Position numbers and translations under genes: made by a program
Notes under the pieces: model-generated
The model's input: only the letters and a program-made list of their open reading frames with translations
The model's database searches: none
Told to the model about the DNA's origin: nothing
Source of the DNA: Chitinophaga barathri
Lineage (GTDB): Bacteria > Bacteroidota > Bacteroidia > Chitinophagales > Chitinophagaceae
Assembly (NCBI RefSeq): GCF_003807585.1
Contig: NZ_RMBX01000003.1
Span: forward strand, 434,001 to 498,000
DNA length: 64,000 bases
Direction: 5' to 3'
Shown: one piece after another, positions 27,668-35,382 of the stretch
Numbering within the stretch: the first letter of the stretch is position 1
Layout of the letters: every line of letters starts with the position of its first letter

Positions 27668-29800
27668 TTATTTCGTCATAAACGTCCAGCTCACATTCTT
27701 CTGGTAACCAAAAGGTTTGCCCGCCTGCGGCTTGCTCATAGTACCTTTACCTGCCGCTGTTTTGAGCGTCACACGGCTGAAGGCGCCTTTTTCGAAGTCG
27801 AAGGACACACCATCATCGTCGTACAGGTCAAATGAGCCGGGCGCAGTGCCGTACACACGCACTTCCAGCGGCAGCACTTCTCCCGCTTTGGGAGCCTGCC
27901 TGCGCGCCGGTATCATGGGTATGATGCCGCCATCGCGGACGTACAGGGGGATCTTGTCCAGCTCCGCATTCACGGTGATCACCTGGTCTTCTCCCGCCAG
28001 TTTACCCGTGTAGAAGTCGTACCATTTGCCTTTGGGCAGGTATACCTTCCGGCTTTTCTGCTCCGCGAAAAAGGGCGCTACGATCAGGTTGTCCCCCATC
28101 ATATACTGATCCTTCAGTTCGGAGCGGGTTTTGGCTTCGTAAGGGTTCAGCGTGGCATCCAGCTTGCCGCCGCTCACCTGCGCGGTGTAAGCGAACCCGT
28201 CCACGAGGTTCATGGAGCGGAAAGGAGGTTTGCCTTCGAAATGATATTGCGCAAAAGTGGAATACAGGTAAGGCAGCAGGCGCATACGCAGCATGGCCAC
28301 GTCCTGCACGGCTTTTTCCACTTCGGGGAAAGACCAGGGTTTGGTCCCGTCCGCCCAGGCGTTCAGCATGGCCATAGGAGAAAAACATACGCTCTGCATC
28401 CTTCTCACCCACTCTTCCGCGCTTTTGGAAGCGCGCACTTCAGGCGTCCACAGCACACCGATAAAGCTGCTGTTCACCAGTGCCGTGATGAAATCCGGGT
28501 GGGAATAATAATCGTTGTAGATCACGTAGGGGAAATTGCTGGCGCCGGCGTTGGAAGCCCTTACCAGCCCGTAGGTACGGAGGTTCTGCTCACGGTACCA
28601 TTCATCCGTCATCTTCTGCATTGCAAGGCCGTATATCTGGCGCATCTGCTCCGCGCTGGTGCCGGATGGGAAAGTAGCTACATCAGGCCAGAGCCATTTG
28701 TCGTACCCATCGTTTTCATCCATCTTGTAACCGCTAACGCCGAGGGATATATGATTTTTGATGAAATGTTCTTTAAACAACTGCCGCGCTTCCGGCATCG
28801 TAAAATCCGTGACCAGCCCGTTCCATACGGTATGGCTGCCAGACAGCGGTTTTACCTTCGGGTACAGCGAGCTTTTGGGCGATACATACGGGTTCAGCCA
28901 GAGGTTTGCACGCACGCCTTTTGCCATCAGCCCGTCTATGAACCCTTTCGGATCGGGGAACCGTTTGCTGTCCCATTCGAACGTACAGGGATAAGACATA
29001 GAGTGCCAGCCCGGCTCCACGCCGATAAAGTCCAGCGGGAAGTTGTGCTGTTCAAACTCGGTAGCTTCGCGCAGGATGTCCGCCTGGGAATAAAGGGTAG
29101 GCACCCGCTGTGTAAAACCAAGGCCCCATTTGGGCGGCAGGTAACCGCCGCCGTTGAACAGGTTGTAACGCTGCACGGCGTTCATGGCAGTAGGGCCGCC
29201 AAAGATGTAAATGTCCGTACCGGCCGCGGGCACCAGTATTTCCACCGCATCGGAATAAGGTTGTGAATCCCAGTCTTTGTTTGTGTTACGGTCCTGCAGC
29301 TCCGGCGGATGTTTTGCATCCACACGCACCGCTGTGCCTGCATATACCGTGAGGTAACGCGCTGCGTCGATGAGGATGCCGTAGCCACGGCTGGATACAT
29401 AAAAAGGAACCGGCGCGTGCGTACGCCCGTCATCTTTCCCGCCGTAGTGGTCCATATGCAGCTGGCTTACCCGGCCGCGCTGGTTGACGGTCTTGAAGTT
29501 CAGCCCCAGGCCAAAGATCTGTTCTTCTTTTTCCAGGGGAAAACGGAGATACACTTTCCCGTCGCGGTAAGTGACGGAGATATCTGCTTCAGCCAATGGG
29601 AATGTTGCGGCCGGAAGGGCCTGTAAAGAGGTTTTGCTGGCTTTGTTATCAGCCACGCTCAGGAGGGCCACCTTTTCAGGCTGGCCGGCAGTGGCTTTCC
29701 AGATACCGGGCTCTACCTCCTTCCATTGTAATTGCGCCTGTGCGCCTGCGCTGAGCAGCAGGCATATGAGCACGAGGCGTAGTGTGCGCATGTTATTCAT
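27668..29800 (-). CDS. GH31 family alpha-glycosidase
   Basis: This exported enzyme (710 aa) has signal peptide MNNMRTLRLVLICLLLSAGAQA. An N-terminal beta domain (about 60-215) is followed by the (beta/alpha)8 barrel. LDFIGVEPGW, RANLWLNPYVSP and GYKMDENDG with presumed nucleophile Asp361 are in the GH31 order. The acid/base would be Asp430 in YVIYNDYYSH; the preceding VRASNAGASNFP departs from the usual RSxxxGSQ/GDN pattern. C-terminal beta domains include VYLPKGKWYDFYTGK and SFDLYDDDGVSFDFEKG. Substrate may be alpha-glucosidic, alpha-xylosidic or alpha-galactosidic. It follows the metallophosphoesterase gene by 51 bp. Confidence 0.88.
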   Translation of the reverse strand: MNNMRTLRLVLICLLLSAGAQAQLQWKEVEPGIWKATAGQPEKVALLSVADNKASKTSLQALPAATFPLAEADISVTYRDGKVYLRFPLEKEEQIFGLGLNFKTVNQRGRVSQLHMDHYGGKDDGRTHAPVPFYVSSRGYGILIDAARYLTVYAGTAVRVDAKHPPELQDRNTNKDWDSQPYSDAVEILVPAAGTDIYIFGGPTAMNAVQRYNLFNGGGYLPPKWGLGFTQRVPTLYSQADILREATEFEQHNFPLDFIGVEPGWHSMSYPCTFEWDSKRFPDPKGFIDGLMAKGVRANLWLNPYVSPKSSLYPKVKPLSGSHTVWNGLVTDFTMPEARQLFKEHFIKNHISLGVSGYKMDENDGYDKWLWPDVATFPSGTSAEQMRQIYGLAMQKMTDEWYREQNLRTYGLVRASNAGASNFPYVIYNDYYSHPDFITALVNSSFIGVLWTPEVRASKSAEEWVRRMQSVCFSPMAMLNAWADGTKPWSFPEVEKAVQDVAMLRMRLLPYLYSTFAQYHFEGKPPFRSMNLVDGFAYTAQVSGGKLDATLNPYEAKTRSELKDQYMMGDNLIVAPFFAEQKSRKVYLPKGKWYDFYTGKLAGEDQVITVNAELDKIPLYVRDGGIIPMIPARRQAPKAGEVLPLEVRVYGTAPGSFDLYDDDGVSFDFEKGAFSRVTLKTAAGKGTMSKPQAGKPFGYQKNVSWTFMTK

Positions 29801-29851
29801 ATGTCGTGGAAACTTCTGCGCATAAGGTATAAAGGAAATCCTTTACACACT

Positions 29852-30709
29852 TTATTTTGTCAAAATTGAGCCAGTTTCCGCTAAAATATTACTGTTAACA
29901 GGCTCCTTCAGCTCGGGGTTCACCTGGTAACACAATACTTCGCCGTCTTCCAGCACTTCCACCACGCGGTATCCGTAATAAGGCGTGCCCCAGTTGCCGG
30001 CGATATGACTGTCAAAGAAATAATGTTTGCCGTTTTTTTCCTTCATGCCGTCTTCCGCATGGTCGTGGCCATGGAATACCGCTTTCAGGTTCGCCTGTTT
30101 GGAGAACATCTCCACCAGCTCCGGGCAGTCGATGCCATGCTCCGTCCATTTCACGGGCGTGATGTGCATGATCACGAACAGGTGTTTTTTGTCTTTGTAC
30201 ATCTCCAGCCGGGCTTTGGTCCAGGCGAGATCGGGACAGATATATTTTCCTTCCACGTCCGCGGTGTTCAGCACAATGAAACCGGAATCCCCTTTTTCGA
30301 AATCGTGGTGCCAGGCGGTGCCGAAGGTCTTGAGCCATTCCGGCTCGGCGATCTTGTCGTGGTTGCCGTGAGATACGATGTAAGGCATGGCGAGTTTGTC
30401 CCAGGCGCTTTTTACATCCGGCAGGAACTTAGCATCATCATGAAAGAGGTCCCCGTTGATCACCGCCATATCCAGGCCACGGCCCTTTTTTTCCTTGTTC
30501 AGCCACTTTACCATCTGCTGGTGGTTTTCATAATATTTGGTTTGCGGCTGGCCGTAATGCCCGTCTGACGCCAGTGCAAAACGGAGTTTCACCTTTTTGC
30601 GGGCGGGCAGGGTGAAACCTGCGGGAGCAAAGGATTGCAGCGTGTTGCCTGCACCAATGAGCACGATGCCCTTCAGGGTCATCTCAAGGAAATTTCTGCG
30701 GGAGATCAT
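29852..30709 (-). CDS. Calcineurin-like metallophosphoesterase with Tat-like signal
   Basis: This exported enzyme (285 aa) begins MISRRNFLEMTLKGIVLIGAG, a twin-arginine-type signal. The metallophosphoesterase metal-binding motifs follow in order: D49-G-H51, GD at 86-87, GNHD at 115-118, His182 in MHIT, and GHDH at 214-217. All expected metal ligands are present. The substrate could be a phosphodiester or phosphomonoester. It sits in a tight minus-strand run, 13 bp after the 159-aa gene. Confidence 0.9.
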   Translation of the reverse strand: MISRRNFLEMTLKGIVLIGAGNTLQSFAPAGFTLPARKKVKLRFALASDGHYGQPQTKYYENHQQMVKWLNKEKKGRGLDMAVINGDLFHDDAKFLPDVKSAWDKLAMPYIVSHGNHDKIAEPEWLKTFGTAWHHDFEKGDSGFIVLNTADVEGKYICPDLAWTKARLEMYKDKKHLFVIMHITPVKWTEHGIDCPELVEMFSKQANLKAVFHGHDHAEDGMKEKNGKHYFFDSHIAGNWGTPYYGYRVVEVLEDGEVLCYQVNPELKEPVNSNILAETGSILTK

Positions 30710-30722
30710 ACGTTGTTGTAGA

Positions 30723-31202
30723 TTAAATAAATGTTAACGCATCCAGCTGTTTGCGGTAGTCGAACTGCAGGTCTTCGTGCTGACTGTCTATCGCTTTTTC
30801 GATCTTGCGCAGCTGCTGCTGGTAAAGATTGGTCAGCTGTACGCTGGCATTGATCTTTATGCCGCTGCGGCGCATTTTTTCACAGAAGAACAGCAGGAGT
30901 TCCGTTTCAGCCTGTTTTGATCCGGTAAATCTAATATGTTTGTTCGTGATGCGGAGAATTTTCCGCAAAGTTTTCTTCGAGTGGTACAGGTGGCTGGTGG
31001 ACAGGGAATCGAACTCCAGGGCGATAAACTCTTTCACGGAGGCGATGTACCCGTCCAGGCTGTGCGATTCGAATAAAAGATAAGTGAGCAGCTCCTTACT
31101 TTCTTTTTTGTATTTGGCCAGCCTGAGGCAAAGCTCCACCAGCTGCGTAAGCGGCACGGCGCTGAGCTCTTTTTTTAACTCCGTGATGGTGGCAGTCTTC
31201 AT
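30723..31202 (-). CDS. Conserved-looking helical protein, function unknown
   Basis: This cytoplasmic protein of 159 residues has no signal peptide. It appears all-helical (KELSAVPLTQLVELCLRLAKYKKESKELLTYLL and further amphipathic stretches), basic, and ends DYRKQLDALTFI. I do not recognise a family. It starts 6 bp after the SRPBCC gene and ends 13 bp before the metallophosphoesterase gene, so it is almost certainly part of the same transcript. Confidence 0.65.
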   Translation of the reverse strand: MKTATITELKKELSAVPLTQLVELCLRLAKYKKESKELLTYLLFESHSLDGYIASVKEFIALEFDSLSTSHLYHSKKTLRKILRITNKHIRFTGSKQAETELLLFFCEKMRRSGIKINASVQLTNLYQQQLRKIEKAIDSQHEDLQFDYRKQLDALTFI

Positions 31203-31208
31203 TCCTTC

Positions 31209-31589
31209 CTATTCTTCGTAAAAGTCAATCAACGCGCCAAAATACGCATCTTTCCAGCCATCCGTAATATCATCAAAATCCTCATCGGGGATATTGCTGT
31301 GTTTCAGCTCGGCGGAAGTGCCTTTTTTGTGCGGATGCAGGATGATGGTCACGATGGAAGGCGTTTCCTGCTCGCCGAAATACCATTCCTGCACGATCTT
31401 GCGGCCATCTTCAAACTCCAGGTTGCGGCCGGCAATGCTGCCGTCCCAGAGAGAGAACTCGGAATCCGGCTCGGTGCTCATTTCAGCCTTTTCTCCCGTC
31501 CACAGCTGGATGGTGGGCGCATAGGTGAGCGCCCGGTACACTTCTTCCGGCGGGGCCGGTATCACAAAATGCTGTTTAAAATCTTTCAT
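31209..31589 (-). CDS. SRPBCC/AHSA1-like domain protein
   Basis: This small single-domain protein (126 aa) is of the START/Bet v1-like fold. It starts MKDFKQHFVIPAPPEEVYRALTYAPTIQLWTG, the typical strand-then-helix opening of AHSA1 proteins. The middle IVQEWYFGEQETPSIVTIILHPHKKGTSAELKHSNIPDEDFDDITDGWKDAYFGAL completes the sheet and the long C-terminal helix. It may bind a hydrophobic ligand. It is 12 bp from the CvfB-like gene upstream. Confidence 0.85.
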   Translation of the reverse strand: MKDFKQHFVIPAPPEEVYRALTYAPTIQLWTGEKAEMSTEPDSEFSLWDGSIAGRNLEFEDGRKIVQEWYFGEQETPSIVTIILHPHKKGTSAELKHSNIPDEDFDDITDGWKDAYFGALIDFYEE

Positions 31590-31601
31590 ATTTCGGTATT
31601 A

Positions 31602-32441
31602 TTATGCGCCTTCCAACAGCTGGATGCCCGTTTTGGTGAAAGCGATCTTTTGTTGTTTGTACAGGCTGCCGGTGGTCATCTTGAAGGTCTTTTTACTCAT
31701 GCCGAAAAAAGCATAGATCTCCTCCGGGTCGGACTTGTCGTGGTAAGGCAGGTAACCGTCGTTTTCCTGCAGCAGGCGCATGATCTTCTCCCCTTCGTCT
31801 TCCACTTTTTTGTACCCGGCCTGCCCCGGCACCACATCTACGAGATTGCCTTCTTTGACGGCTTTAACAAAACCTTTGAAGCGGTCGCCGATGTCCATGG
31901 GTTTGAACTGGTCGCTGTAATGCAGGATGCCGGTGTGTATATTATTGATGATGGTCACAAAACCGATATCCGTGCGGCGGTATATCACGAGGTCCACCAC
32001 ATCCTTTTCTTTGACGGTAAGGTTTTCGTTGCTCAGGTACTGATCGATCTTTTCGGTAGCGGCTACGCGGCCGGTAAGTTCGTCCAGGTAAATGCGCACG
32101 AGGTATTCCTGGCCTTTCACCATGGTGGAGAACTGCTGGGATTTAGGCACAAAGAGGTCTTTCATCAGGCCCCAGTCCAGGAAAGCGCCCTGTGCGGTGC
32201 TATCCACGGCTTTGAGGTTCACGATATCGCCCACTACTCCAAAAGGCTTGTCTGTAGTAGCAATAAGCCGGTTCTCCGAATCATGATAAAGAAATACTTC
32301 CAGCTCATCGCCGGGTTTGGTGCCGCGGGGCACATAACGTTTGGGGAGCAGTATTTCCAGATCGTCCCCTCCGTCGAGAAATACGCCGAAGTCCGTTTCT
32401 TTTTTAACCTTTAATGTATTGTAAGCACCTGTTCTGATCAT
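31602..32441 (-). CDS. CvfB-like S1 RNA-binding protein
   Basis: This cytoplasmic protein (279 aa from the start used here) has S1-like OB folds (TDFGVFLDGGDDLEILLPKRYVP; a second with QGAFLDWGLMKDLFVPKS; a third with DIGFVTIINNIHTGILHYSDQF) and a C-terminal winged helix (EEIYAFFGMSKKTFKMTTGSLYKQQKI). This is the CvfB arrangement. The frame extends to 32510, but the upstream stretch is a poor protein and contains the promoter element at 32464-32471, so Met at 32441 is chosen. It heads the minus-strand cluster. Confidence 0.88.
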   Translation of the reverse strand: MIRTGAYNTLKVKKETDFGVFLDGGDDLEILLPKRYVPRGTKPGDELEVFLYHDSENRLIATTDKPFGVVGDIVNLKAVDSTAQGAFLDWGLMKDLFVPKSQQFSTMVKGQEYLVRIYLDELTGRVAATEKIDQYLSNENLTVKEKDVVDLVIYRRTDIGFVTIINNIHTGILHYSDQFKPMDIGDRFKGFVKAVKEGNLVDVVPGQAGYKKVEDEGEKIMRLLQENDGYLPYHDKSDPEEIYAFFGMSKKTFKMTTGSLYKQQKIAFTKTGIQLLEGA

Positions 32442-32463
32442 GATATGTATAGTATAACTGGCG

Positions 32464-32471
32464 CAAAGGTA
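32464..32471 (-). promoter_or_regulatory. Promoter -7 element TACCTTTG for the CvfB-led cluster
   Basis: This is a perfect TAnnTTTG match on the minus strand, 23 bp upstream of the chosen start at 32441. Its position inside the longer possible frame supports the shorter start. The -33 TTG is not clear. Confidence 0.5.
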
Positions 32472-32633
32472 CAATAAAATAAATGGCGGAATCGGGGCCG
32501 AAAAGCACACATTATTCTATTTACCCATCCGTAAATGACTATTCGACAATGAAAGGCAGGTTTTATTTGCAATATTTAGGTGTAACAGATTATTAATCAT
32601 ACCTTCGTGGCCATTTATTTTTAATATTTACAC

Positions 32634-32837
32634 ATGGAACAAAAATTCACCGGAACTGTAAAGTTCTTCAATGAAACCAAAGGTTTTGGTTTTATTAAAC
32701 ACGACGAGTCTTCTAAAGAGACCTTCGTTCACGTTAACGGTCTCATTCACGAGATCCAGCAAGATGACCGCGTAGAGTTTGAACTGCAGGAAGGTAGGAA
32801 AGGTATGAATGCTGTTAATGTTAGACGCATCGATTAA
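32634..32837 (+). CDS. Cold shock domain protein (CspA family)
   Basis: This protein of 67 residues contains the RNP1-type motif GFGFIKHD and the RNP2-type TFVHVNGL. The length and sequence (TGTVKFFNETKGFGFI) match cold-shock RNA chaperones. A leader of more than 100 bp precedes it, AT-rich and without another gene, as expected for a cold-regulated 5' UTR. It has its own terminator. Confidence 0.95.
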   Translation: MEQKFTGTVKFFNETKGFGFIKHDESSKETFVHVNGLIHEIQQDDRVEFELQEGRKGMNAVNVRRID

Positions 32838-32861
32838 GCTTGCTTAATATATCGTTTACCT

Positions 32862-32889
32862 GGCCGGTCATCAATGACCGGCCTTTTTT
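32862..32889 (+). terminator. Terminator of the cold shock gene
   Basis: GGCCGGTCAT is followed by its inverted copy ATGACCGGCC (two-base loop) and six T, 25 bp past the stop. Confidence 0.88.
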
Positions 32890-33033
32890 GTGCCCCTGAT
32901 GGTAATTTTCTATAAGCCCTCCCCTGCAAACTACCGTAACCTGCCACATTCCCTACTAAACCACTAGGAAATAAGCCTCACCTGGATCGGCCATGGTGGG
33001 GCATCTGAGCACCCACCCTCCTGACATCCTACT

Positions 33034-33136
33034 GACATCCTTCGGTGATCCTTCGGTCGTGTTCGCTCGCAGTCCGGGTTTGAGGGTGTTTAACCGAAGG
33101 ATGACCGAAGGATCACCGAACGATCACCGAAGGATC
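33034..33136. repeat. 11-bp tandem repeats with an inverted upstream pair
   Basis: Four head-to-tail 11-mers (ACCGAAGGATG, ACCGAAGGATC, ACCGAACGATC, ACCGAAGGATC) occupy 33093-33136. Two reversed copies (CATCCTTCGGT, GATCCTTCGGT) lie at about 33036-33057. The arms can fold into a long hairpin over a loop of about 35 bp. No gene overlaps it. Confidence 0.75.
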
Positions 33137-33157
33137 AGCGATCTGGTGCTGATGCTA

Positions 33158-33392
33158 TATTAACCTAAATGAGTGCCCACTTGTCCATACCCGATACAGG
33201 CAAAGCCGTCATTGCGAGGAGCCGCGGGGCTAAAGAGGGAGGGGGCGACGAAGCAATCTCCTTCATTGAGGGGTAGTACTCCATTATTGGGAGATTGCTT
33301 CGTCGCGGCTCCCGCACACTCCCCGCGCTGCTTCTCGCAATGACGCGAAAAGGGTTGGTATAACTAAGCGGATAATCGTATTAACCTAAATG
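33158..33392. repeat. 14-bp direct repeats flanking palindrome copy B
   Basis: TATTAACCTAAATG occurs at 33158-33171 and at 33379-33392, one on each side of the palindromic element, 49 bp and 46 bp from its ends. The match is exact. Confidence 0.6.
33207..33345. repeat. Palindromic repeat copy B (gene-less, 139 bp)
   Basis: The arm set is that of copy A: outer CGTCATTGCGAGGAGC and GCTTCTCGCAATGACG, inner GCGACGAAGCAATCTCC and GGGAGATTGCTTCGTCGC. The centre differs from copy A. It lies between the convergent cold shock and DUF4846 genes. Confidence 0.85.
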
Positions 33393-33398
33393 GGAGAT

Positions 33399-34145
33399 CT
33401 ATTTAAATGACCGCAATGACCCCGCCGGGAAATCCCACTCCGGCGTCTGCAAAGCCTGCTGCGGCGTGTTGTGATACCAGGGAGAGGAAGATGCGGGATT
33501 TTTGAGGATATGAATGTCCTGCGCGGGCATATAACTCTGGGCCAACAGGAAGACCCGTTCCCCTTTATTGTTTTGCGCCACATCCATCACGATCACCACA
33601 TGCCCGGGTGAGCCGCCCTGGATAAACACATCACCGGGATTAACGGCATTGCCCCCGGGCGCCAGTTCGCGCTGGAGGGACAAAGTGCCGGCGTATGAGA
33701 ACACCGTCTGTAAATACTGTTCGAAACAGGCCCGTGTATCGCAGGGCCGGGCGCTGCGTTTGCGCACCAGGCGGCTGCCGGACAATACAAAACGGTCGCC
33801 TTTGCGCCAGCCTTCATAGTCCATCTTAGTACCGTCCGTGGCATGAAAAACGATCCGGTTATATTGCCCATTGGCGAAGCGGTATTCCGCATACAGCCGC
33901 ATTACCGCGTCCGCGCATTGCTGGAGGTCGCGCTTGCCCACGGGAATGTCCAGCACGGCATATTGTGCGGACTGGTTGGATTTGGGCCGGCCGTTGTAGA
34001 GATACACCGTATTGTCCTGTTTGAGAGTGGTTTTGCGCAGCCATTCCCCGAAAGAGCCTACCGGCTGGGGGATGCGCTGGTATCCCTGTGGGGTAGCGAT
34101 AGCGCCGGTGCTGAGCGAAATAATGTACAGTGCGGTCAGGAACAT
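33399..34145 (-). CDS. DUF4846 family exported protein
   Basis: The start at 34145 gives MFLTALYIISLSTGAIATPQG, a signal peptide; the frame reaches 34220 but the extension would precede the signal. The mature protein (about 230 aa) carries the DUF4846 pattern: GSFGEWLRKTTLK, QYAVLDIPVGKRDLQQCADAVMRLYAEYRF, GDVFIQGGSPGHVVIVMDVA, LLAQSYMPAQDIHILKNP, and SPWY near the end. The SPGHVVIV segment resembles the His-containing part of NlpC-like or transglutaminase-like folds, but I cannot assign a catalytic triad. The enzymatic role is unknown. Confidence 0.8.
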   Translation of the reverse strand: MFLTALYIISLSTGAIATPQGYQRIPQPVGSFGEWLRKTTLKQDNTVYLYNGRPKSNQSAQYAVLDIPVGKRDLQQCADAVMRLYAEYRFANGQYNRIVFHATDGTKMDYEGWRKGDRFVLSGSRLVRKRSARPCDTRACFEQYLQTVFSYAGTLSLQRELAPGGNAVNPGDVFIQGGSPGHVVIVMDVAQNNKGERVFLLAQSYMPAQDIHILKNPASSSPWYHNTPQQALQTPEWDFPAGSLRSFK

Positions 34146-34281
34146 GGATGAGGGTTTTGAAAAGAGATGCAGAAAAAAGGAAAATGCATAAAAACAAATA
34201 CGTTGGTATTCCCCCGCCATATGCGCTCCGAATTCCTCAATTCAAAAAAGAATTCTATCTTAATTGTACAATCCACGCAAC

Positions 34282-35175
34282 ATGAAAAATACGCTCACTA
34301 TTCCATTGAACGGAAGCGCAGCATTGCCCGGTTGGTTCAAAGCCCCTTTCCTGCTGCTGGACCCGGTGGGGAACAGGGTTTTCCTGATCCTGTTCTGCGG
34401 GGTGTTCAGTTTTCTTTTCATGTACATCTTCTCCCCCTTTAATATGAACCAGTGGTATGAAGGCGGTCCGCAATCTGTGGCCGGTGTGTTCTGCGCGTTT
34501 TCGCTCAGCGGCATCATCGGGATGTCTGTTTCCCAGTTCGGCCTGATACGGCTGAAGGGCAAAAAACCCCTCACACATTTGCAATTCCTGGGCTGGTTTA
34601 TCGGTGAAGTGATGCTGGTGGCGCTGATCGTGAACGTCGTGAACGTATCCATGCACGATTACCTGGAGTATTCCTGGCTGGAGTATACGGATACCTTAAA
34701 GTATGGTTTTGGCGTGATGGCATTGCCTTATTCCATGGCGCTCCTCTGGTTCCAGAGCAGGGCTGCCGCCGGAAGGCTGAAAAACCTTGCCCAGGCGCCC
34801 GCAGCTGCTCCCATAGCCGCCCCCGAAGAACTGTTCATCCGCGACGAATACGATAAGCTGGCCATGACCCTTCATCCTTCCAACCTGCTCCTGCTCAAGG
34901 CCGAGGATAACTATGTGCATGTATATTACCGCAATGGCAACGCCGTGAAAAAGGAACTGATCCGCAGCTCGCTCAAAAAGCTGGAACCGCAGCTGTCCGG
35001 TCATGGTTTTACCCGCGCGCACCGTTCTTATATGGTGAACCTGTCCAAAGTGCTTTTGTTCAAAAAGAACACAAAAGGCCACTTCCTGCTCATGGACGGG
35101 CTGGACGAAGTGACCGTGCCCGTATCTACCTCCTATCTCCCGGAATTCCTGCAACGGTTCACGCCCGCCTGCTGA
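34282..35175 (+). CDS. Membrane-anchored LytTR transcriptional regulator
   Basis: This protein of about 297 residues has four N-terminal membrane helices (about 25-45, 60-82, 98-118, 135-155) and a C-terminal LytTR DNA-binding domain (about 190-295: LLLLKAEDNYVHVYYRNG, RSSLKKLEPQL, FTRAHRSYMVNLSKV). Receiver and kinase domains are missing, so it senses through the membrane part or an unknown partner. ATG at 34282 is preferred over an in-frame ATG at 34264. It lies 207 bp upstream of the TonB receptor operon in the same direction and is a likely regulator of it. Confidence 0.9.
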   Translation: MKNTLTIPLNGSAALPGWFKAPFLLLDPVGNRVFLILFCGVFSFLFMYIFSPFNMNQWYEGGPQSVAGVFCAFSLSGIIGMSVSQFGLIRLKGKKPLTHLQFLGWFIGEVMLVALIVNVVNVSMHDYLEYSWLEYTDTLKYGFGVMALPYSMALLWFQSRAAAGRLKNLAQAPAAAPIAAPEELFIRDEYDKLAMTLHPSNLLLLKAEDNYVHVYYRNGNAVKKELIRSSLKKLEPQLSGHGFTRAHRSYMVNLSKVLLFKKNTKGHFLLMDGLDEVTVPVSTSYLPEFLQRFTPAC

Positions 35176-35241
35176 TTTCCTTTCTTGTATTTCCCTTGGG
35201 ACAAGACCGCCCGCTGCACTCATCCCGCAGGGGCACAACCT

Positions 35242-35318
35242 GTTACACCCGCCCGGCTCACCCCGGACCGCTGAATTCACCCCGTAAACTCCCCCGTTCA
35301 CCCCAAAGCGGCCGTTAA
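35242..35318 (+). promoter_or_regulatory. Candidate LytTR-type operator repeats before the TonB receptor operon
   Basis: TCACCCC recurs at 35258-35264, 35277-35283 and 35298-35304 (spacing 19 and 21 bp). GTTAC, GTTCA and GTTAA cores also occur nearby. The repeats lie between the LytTR gene and the receptor operon. The assignment to LytTR is inference. Confidence 0.35.
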
Positions 35319-35382
35319 CCTCCCTTGGCAGCCCCCTTTTACCTAATATCGCTACTACCATTCCAACCAAAATACCCTGACC

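Noticed and set aside
32442..32510. Longer N-terminus for the CvfB-like protein
   Set aside because: The stretch contains a perfect TAnnTTTG promoter element and does not resemble the family's N-terminus, which starts close to MIRTGAYNTL.
33093..33136. Possible CRISPR array from short repeats
   Set aside because: The 11-bp units are contiguous with no spacers, and no cas genes are near.
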